A stretch of DNA of 12,337 nt from an uncultured Eubacteriales bacterium. GTDB lineage: Bacteria; Bacillota; Clostridia; Monoglobales; Monoglobaceae. Both the position numbers and the translations under genes were made by a program. The notes under the pieces were generated by a model that was given only the letters and a program-made list of their open reading frames with translations, was not told where the DNA came from and made no database searches. This document shows, one piece after another, positions 8,527 through 12,337 of this stretch (position 1 is its first letter; every line of letters begins with the position of its first letter). The stretch spans positions 1-12,337 of the forward strand of contig URTH01000041.1 in the NCBI GenBank assembly GCA_900550775.1, written 5' to 3'.

Positions 8527-9198
8527 TCAGGAAAAGACCGTCAGCACACCGCTGTCATCGGTGCAAAAAATCTGTTTTCGGTGTATCTCCCAGTCTGTCA
8601 CGGCGGTCGGCAAAAGCGCCGCCTCCAGCGCCTGTCCGAGCAGCTCCGGCTTTAGGTTCTGATTCCCTCCGGCCGCTAAAACAACACGCAGACAAAACGC
8701 ATCTTCCGTAATTTCCGTAACCTCCCAGGCGCGGATAAAGTCCATCAGGTTGACCGTGACCTCGCCCTTCTTCTTGCTCTTTTTTTGAATCAAAATTTCA
8801 CCGCTGCCAAAAAACGCGGTCAGCTGCTCCTTTTTTACCGCGCCGTCCGTGATGGCTTTCATCTGATATTCCGCCGCGACAATGTCTGCAGCCTTTTTTT
8901 CCGGCACATGTACGTCATGAACGCGCATATCCATCGGCAGATTCCGATTGAGCGCCTCCATAATTTCCGCCGCCGTGGCAGTGTCCTCAAACTGGATATC
9001 CACCGTCTCGCATTCGCTGGTTACGCCGATGGGAAGCGGCAGCGCAAACGTCATCTTCTGATGCGGATTAAACCCCTGGGAATAGACAACCGGCAAACCG
9101 CTGCGCAAAATCGCGCGCGAGAAACACCGCAGCAAATCCAGATGGGAGATGTACTTTCCCATCCCGGTTTTTGAAAATACAATCCGCCATTTATTCAA
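8527..9198 (-). CDS. TIGR03936 / DUF2344 radical-SAM-linked protein
   Basis: A 223-aa protein with the family N-terminus: RIVFSKTGMGKYISHLDLLR (residues 5-24) followed by GFNPHQKMTFALPLPIG (42-58). The family is found next to, or fused with, TIGR03960 radical-SAM proteins; its biochemical role is unknown. The start chosen is TTG at 9198, because the in-frame GTG at 9207 is part of the ribosome-binding site itself (GGAGGAGGTG, 9214-9205), while the TTG lies 6 nt after it and gives the family N-terminus. It overlaps the end of the upstream gene by 8 nt, so coupling is likely. In many Clostridia RNase G and the L21 ribosomal protein operon follow this pair; here a terminator follows instead. Confidence 0.9.
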   Translation of the reverse strand: MNKWRIVFSKTGMGKYISHLDLLRCFSRAILRSGLPVVYSQGFNPHQKMTFALPLPIGVTSECETVDIQFEDTATAAEIMEALNRNLPMDMRVHDVHVPEKKAADIVAAEYQMKAITDGAVKKEQLTAFFGSGEILIQKKSKKKGEVTVNLMDFIRAWEVTEITEDAFCLRVVLAAGGNQNLKPELLGQALEAALLPTAVTDWEIHRKQIFCTDDSGVLTVFS

Positions 9199-11035
9199 AG
9201 CAGACACCTCCTCCGAACTGCGCCGCGCCGCAGCCGCTGCAATGCTCTCTGCAAGACGGCGTTGTAACGCCCTCCTTGGCCTTTTGATATTCTTTTAAGA
9301 AAAACGCACGGCTGACGCCGATGTCGGCATAGTCCCAGGGCAGAATCTCATCGGTGCCGATTCTGCGATGCGCATAAAACGCCGGGTCAATGCCACAGGC
9401 AGAAAACGCCTGCATCCACTTATCATAATCAAAAAAGTCCGACCAGCCGTCAAATTTGCAGCCCAGCTTTTGTGCCGCAATCAAAACCTCACCCAAACGG
9501 CGGTCGCCCTTTGCAAAGACCTCCTCTAAAAAGCTGACATCGCTGGAATGCCAGTTATACACAATCTTTTTATTGGTGATCGACGCCTTTAGGATGCGCG
9601 CCTTTTCCTCCATCTCGGAAATCTTGTTTTGCGGCTCCCACTGAAACGGCGTAAACGGCTTTGGCACAAAAAAGGAGGTGCTGACCGTCACCGAAACGCT
9701 GCGCCCCTTGCGCACTTCTTTCGGGAGTTCGTAAAACGCGTCTATGACCTTTTGTGCCAGCTGACCGATGCCCAAAACGTCCTCGATCGTCTCGGTCGGA
9801 AGTCCCAGCATAAAATAGAGTTTGATGCGGTTATATCCGCCGCCGAAGGCAATCTTGGCCGTCCGTATCAAATCCTCTTCCAGCACGTTTTTATTGATCA
9901 CATCCCGAAGCCGCTGCGTTCCGGCCTCCGGGGCAAAGGTCAATCCGCTTTTTTTCACCTTTTGCACCTTTTCCATCAGTTCCATCGAAAAATTATCCAC
10001 GCGCAGTGACGGCAGCGACAGGTTGATGCGCTTGTCCACCGTCATGGCAAGCAGCCCGTCCGTGAGCGGAAACAGCTTGGTATAATCGCTGGTACTGAGC
10101 GAAGAAAGCGACATTTCTTCATACCCGGTCGCGTCAATCGCCCCCTCCGCAACCTGAAGCAGCCGATCAACCGACCGCTCGCGTACGGGGCGATAGATAT
10201 AGCCTGCCTGGCAGAACCGGCAGCCGCGGATACAGCCGCGGAACAACTCCAGCATGATGCGGTCATGCACCGTCTCCATAAAGGGAACAATCAGTTTTTC
10301 CGGGATATAGGTCTCGTCCAGGTTATGGATAATCCGTTTTTTCACCTTTTGGGGAATCCCCGGACGATTGGGCGCAAACGATGCGATGGTCTGATCCTCA
10401 TGATACGTCACATCGTAAAAGGAGGGAACATAAATCCCCTCGATTTTCGCGATTTCCATCAGGTATTCCTCTCTGGATTTTCCGCTGCCGCGCCAGGTCT
10501 TGTATACGTCCATAATCTCGCTGTTGACTTCTTCGCCCTCACCCAAAATAAAAAAGTCCACAAGATCCGAAAGCGGTTCGGCATGGTAGGCACAGGGGCC
10601 GCCGCAGCAGACAAAGGGATCGTCCATGCCGCGCTCTGCCGTGCGCAGCGGAATGGACGCCAAGTCCAGCATGTTGACAATATTGGAATAGCTCATCTCA
10701 TATTGCAGCGTAAACGCCACCATATCAAAGCTGCGCACCGGCTTCGCACTCTCTAGTGACAGCAGCGGAATCCCCTCTTTCCGCATTTCCTGCTCCATAT
10801 CGTCCCAGGGCGCAAACACCCGTTCGCAGATGGTGTCCTCACGCTCATTGAGCATATGATACAAAATCTTCATGCCAAGGTGCGACATGCCTACCTCGTA
10901 CACGTCCGGAAAGCAAAACGCCACCCCCATAGACTCCGCCGTCCACGGTTTGTGCACACTGTTAAATTCATTGCCGATGTAACGCGCCGGCTTTTGTACC
11001 CGTTTTAAACATCGTTCCAACTTTGCTCGATACAT
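9191..11035 (-). CDS. TIGR03960 radical-SAM protein
   Basis: A 614-aa protein beginning with the family signature PARYIGNE (residues 16-23). An N-terminal Rossmann-like domain (about 36-150) resembles a B12-binding domain but shows no DxHxxG motif, so cobalamin binding is not demonstrated. The radical-SAM core has C268-x3-C272-x2-C275 in FRGCIRGCRFC, which binds the catalytic 4Fe-4S cluster and SAM, then FAPEAGTQRLRDVINK and LYFMLGLPTET. The C-terminus has C595, C599, C602 and C612, again CxxxCxxC, which could hold a second cluster. The ATG at 11035 is 5 nt after GGGAGGA (11047-11041); open frame further upstream lacks family similarity. The substrate is unknown. First gene of an operon with the DUF2344 gene. 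Confidence 0.9.
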   Translation of the reverse strand: MYRAKLERCLKRVQKPARYIGNEFNSVHKPWTAESMGVAFCFPDVYEVGMSHLGMKILYHMLNEREDTICERVFAPWDDMEQEMRKEGIPLLSLESAKPVRSFDMVAFTLQYEMSYSNIVNMLDLASIPLRTAERGMDDPFVCCGGPCAYHAEPLSDLVDFFILGEGEEVNSEIMDVYKTWRGSGKSREEYLMEIAKIEGIYVPSFYDVTYHEDQTIASFAPNRPGIPQKVKKRIIHNLDETYIPEKLIVPFMETVHDRIMLELFRGCIRGCRFCQAGYIYRPVRERSVDRLLQVAEGAIDATGYEEMSLSSLSTSDYTKLFPLTDGLLAMTVDKRINLSLPSLRVDNFSMELMEKVQKVKKSGLTFAPEAGTQRLRDVINKNVLEEDLIRTAKIAFGGGYNRIKLYFMLGLPTETIEDVLGIGQLAQKVIDAFYELPKEVRKGRSVSVTVSTSFFVPKPFTPFQWEPQNKISEMEEKARILKASITNKKIVYNWHSSDVSFLEEVFAKGDRRLGEVLIAAQKLGCKFDGWSDFFDYDKWMQAFSACGIDPAFYAHRRIGTDEILPWDYADIGVSRAFFLKEYQKAKEGVTTPSCREHCSGCGAAQFGGGVCFE

Positions 11036-11084
11036 AGTGTTCCTCCCATGCTGCATTTTAGGCATCTTATTCTCACATCTTATT

Positions 11085-11113
11085 ATCATATCCTATTTTT
11101 TAAAAAGTTGCAA
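11085..11113 (-). promoter_or_regulatory. Sigma-A-like promoter of the radical-SAM operon
   Basis: On the minus strand TTGCAA (11113-11108) and TATGAT (11090-11085) are 17 bp apart, with 4/6 and 5/6 matches to consensus and an A/T-only block in the spacer. Transcription would start near 11078, about 43 nt before the ATG. It lies in the 151-bp divergent gap shared with the SpoIVFA-position gene. Confidence 0.55.
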
Positions 11114-11186
11114 GCATAATCTGCCATTTCGTCCCGTAAAATGATACAAAGATGTTGTCCGACTTTTCAGAAAGCAGGTGTTTGTT

Positions 11187-11597
11187 ATGACTGAAACCTA
11201 CCGCGGCCGCACCGGCACGCGCAAAGAACCGGCGCATGCCGAAAAAACAGAGCCACGCCCCAGATCCCTCAGCCGTCTGCTCCTGAAGCAGACCGCCGCT
11301 GCCCTTGTATTTTCTTTTGCAGCCATCGGCATGCAAAGCGTTCCTCTGCCGCGCGTCAGCCAATGTGCCGATGCACTCGGCCGCGCGCTGCGCTATGAAA
11401 CCGACCTCTCGGCCGTTCGGGAGATCGAAACCGATCTGCTTGACCGTCTGAACGGCTTGCTGCACCGAAATACCGCGCCGAACGCCCCCCTGGACGATGC
11501 GGCGGAGGAAAACACGGCAGGCAGCGCATCCGATCCCGATGCGGCAACCGATGGCAGCGCGGCAGGCACCGATACCGGCGCGATCACCAACCACTGA
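11187..11597 (+). CDS. Short single-pass membrane protein in the SpoIVFA position
   Basis: A 136-aa protein with a basic cytoplasmic N-terminus (residues 1-33), one membrane helix (about 34-54), an amphipathic segment on the far side (58-92, with ETDLSAVREIETDLLDRL) and a low-complexity Ala/Asp/Thr/Gly tail (97-136). In Firmicutes the gene directly before an M50 SpoIVFB-type protease usually encodes SpoIVFA, or an M23/LytM-domain protein with the same topology. Here the topology fits but the LytM domain is missing, and no frameshifted remnant is possible because the protease starts immediately. The ATG at 11187 follows AGGTG by 6 nt. Its stop and the next start share one base (TGATG), indicating tight coupling and likely complex formation. 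Assignment as a SpoIVFA analogue rests on position and topology only. Confidence 0.7.
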   Translation: MTETYRGRTGTRKEPAHAEKTEPRPRSLSRLLLKQTAAALVFSFAAIGMQSVPLPRVSQCADALGRALRYETDLSAVREIETDLLDRLNGLLHRNTAPNAPLDDAAEENTAGSASDPDAATDGSAAGTDTGAITNH

Positions 11598-12337
11598 TGC
11601 GGCCAATTCACATTGATCGCAGCGGACAGCTATGGATCGGAAATCGGCTCAGCATTCACCTGCTCTTACTTCCGCTTTGCTTTGCCGCCGCCGCTTTTCG
11701 CTATTTTCCCGTCTTTGCCATCAGCTGGGGCGCGGCACTCCTGCACGAAATGGCGCACATCGGAACAGCACACGCGCTCGGCGTTCCCATGCGCGGCATC
11801 GGACTTTTTCCCTTCGGCGTATGCGCAAGGCTGAAAGATCCGATCATCAAATCCCCGGCAAAGGAGATCATCATCGCCTTTGCCGGGCCGCTGTGCAGCC
11901 TTTTTTTGGCGGCGGTCTGCCATCTGCTCTCCCTGCGTAATCAAAACGAACTGCTCTCCTACGCCGCGGCGGTCAGTCTTGCCATGGCGCTGCTGAATCT
12001 GCTTCCCTGTCTGCCGCTGGACGGCGGACGGGTACTGCGCGCCGCGTTAACGCTGGGTTCGGACGCCATGTCGGCACGGCAAACCACACTGCGCATCAGC
12101 TATGTTGTTGCGTTGCTCGTCATTGCGGCCGCCGTTTCTTTATTGCTCACCGCCTCGTTTCAGTTTTATCTTTTGTTAATCGGCGTGTTTATGCTCGGCA
12201 ATTTATGCACCGAACAAAAAAACATCTCCCGTCAGGCACTGCGGGAGCTGCTGTATTACAAGGATAAATTGGAAAAAGACGGCCTGAGATACAGCGCGGT
12301 TCTTTGTGCCTATCGGGATCTTCCGGCACGGCGGCTG
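11597..12337 (+). CDS. spoIVFB: M50 site-2 protease, SpoIVFB type (3' partial)
   Basis: Open to the window end; 247 codons are visible. A polytopic membrane protein with the zinc motif HEMAH at residues 50-54 (His50, Glu51, His54) in a membrane helix, the FAGPLCSL segment typical of M50B, and NLLPCLPLDGGRVL with the third zinc ligand Asp142. The C-terminal part after about residue 205 is soluble (QKNISRQALRELLYYKDKLEKDG) and may lead into a short regulatory or CBS-like domain. In Bacillus SpoIVFB cleaves pro-sigma-K in the outer forespore membrane. The start overlaps the previous stop (TGATG). The M50B fold is certain; the SpoIVFB role is inferred from size, the partner gene and the nearby bofA. 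Other M50 proteases of spore formers look similar. Confidence 0.85.
   Translation, partial: MRPIHIDRSGQLWIGNRLSIHLLLLPLCFAAAAFRYFPVFAISWGAALLHEMAHIGTAHALGVPMRGIGLFPFGVCARLKDPIIKSPAKEIIIAFAGPLCSLFLAAVCHLLSLRNQNELLSYAAAVSLAMALLNLLPCLPLDGGRVLRAALTLGSDAMSARQTTLRISYVVALLVIAAAVSLLLTASFQFYLLLIGVFMLGNLCTEQKNISRQALRELLYYKDKLEKDGLRYSAVLCAYRDLPARRL

Noticed and set aside
11143..11150. GATACAAA as a sigma-E -10 box for the SpoIVFA-position gene
   Set aside because: It matches 6 of 8 bases, but no acceptable -35 box exists 13-15 nt upstream; too weak to annotate.

Overview
The window suggests a spore-forming member of the Clostridia with moderate G+C. The evidence is a complete F-type ATP synthase operon, a BofA-type sporulation gene, a SpoIVFB-type M50 protease, and the TIGR03960/TIGR03936 radical-SAM pair typical of Firmicutes. 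Genus cannot be fixed from this stretch; an Oscillospirales-like or related gut or anaerobic lineage is a guess.

Layout. (1) Positions 1-1581 (+): 3' part of a secreted-type glycoside hydrolase of GH26 character, with a C-terminal copper-amine-oxidase-like stalk domain; its 5' end lies outside the window. (2) Positions 1582-1860: control region with a 30-bp-period direct repeat, a consensus sigma-A promoter (TTGACA, 17 bp, TATAAT) whose spacer holds an inverted repeat, and, about 12 nt after the predicted transcription start, a strong intrinsic terminator. (3) Positions 1861-8124 (+): atpB-atpE-atpF-atpH-atpA-atpG-atpD-atpC, the whole Fo and F1 machinery in standard order, tightly packed, with no atpI immediately upstream. 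The c subunit lacks two of the residues that bind Na+ in Na+-ATP synthases, so it is predicted to be proton-coupled. (4) Positions 8170-8436 (-): bofA, convergent with atpC. (5) Positions 8437-8526: a bidirectional terminator hairpin whose loop holds the -35 box of a near-consensus sigma-E promoter for bofA. (6) Positions 8527-11035 (-): a two-gene operon of a TIGR03960 radical-SAM protein and its TIGR03936/DUF2344 partner, with its own sigma-A-like promoter. (7) Positions 11187-12337 (+, divergent): a short membrane-anchored protein in the SpoIVFA position, then the M50 protease (SpoIVFB type), which runs off the right edge.

How the genes fit together. The ATP synthase is the housekeeping core. 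To its right, three candidate parts of the mother-cell pro-sigma-K checkpoint (BofA, a SpoIVFA-position protein and the SpoIVFB-type protease) lie within about 4.2 kb, interrupted only by the radical-SAM pair. In Bacillus subtilis BofA and SpoIVFA hold SpoIVFB inactive until a signal arrives from the forespore; the same logic is inferred here. The most unusual points are the terminator inside the atp leader, the sigma-E promoter embedded in another operon's terminator, possible antisense read-through from atp into bofA, and a SpoIVFA-position protein with no peptidase-like domain. No RNA genes, CRISPR arrays, insertion sequences or phage genes were seen.
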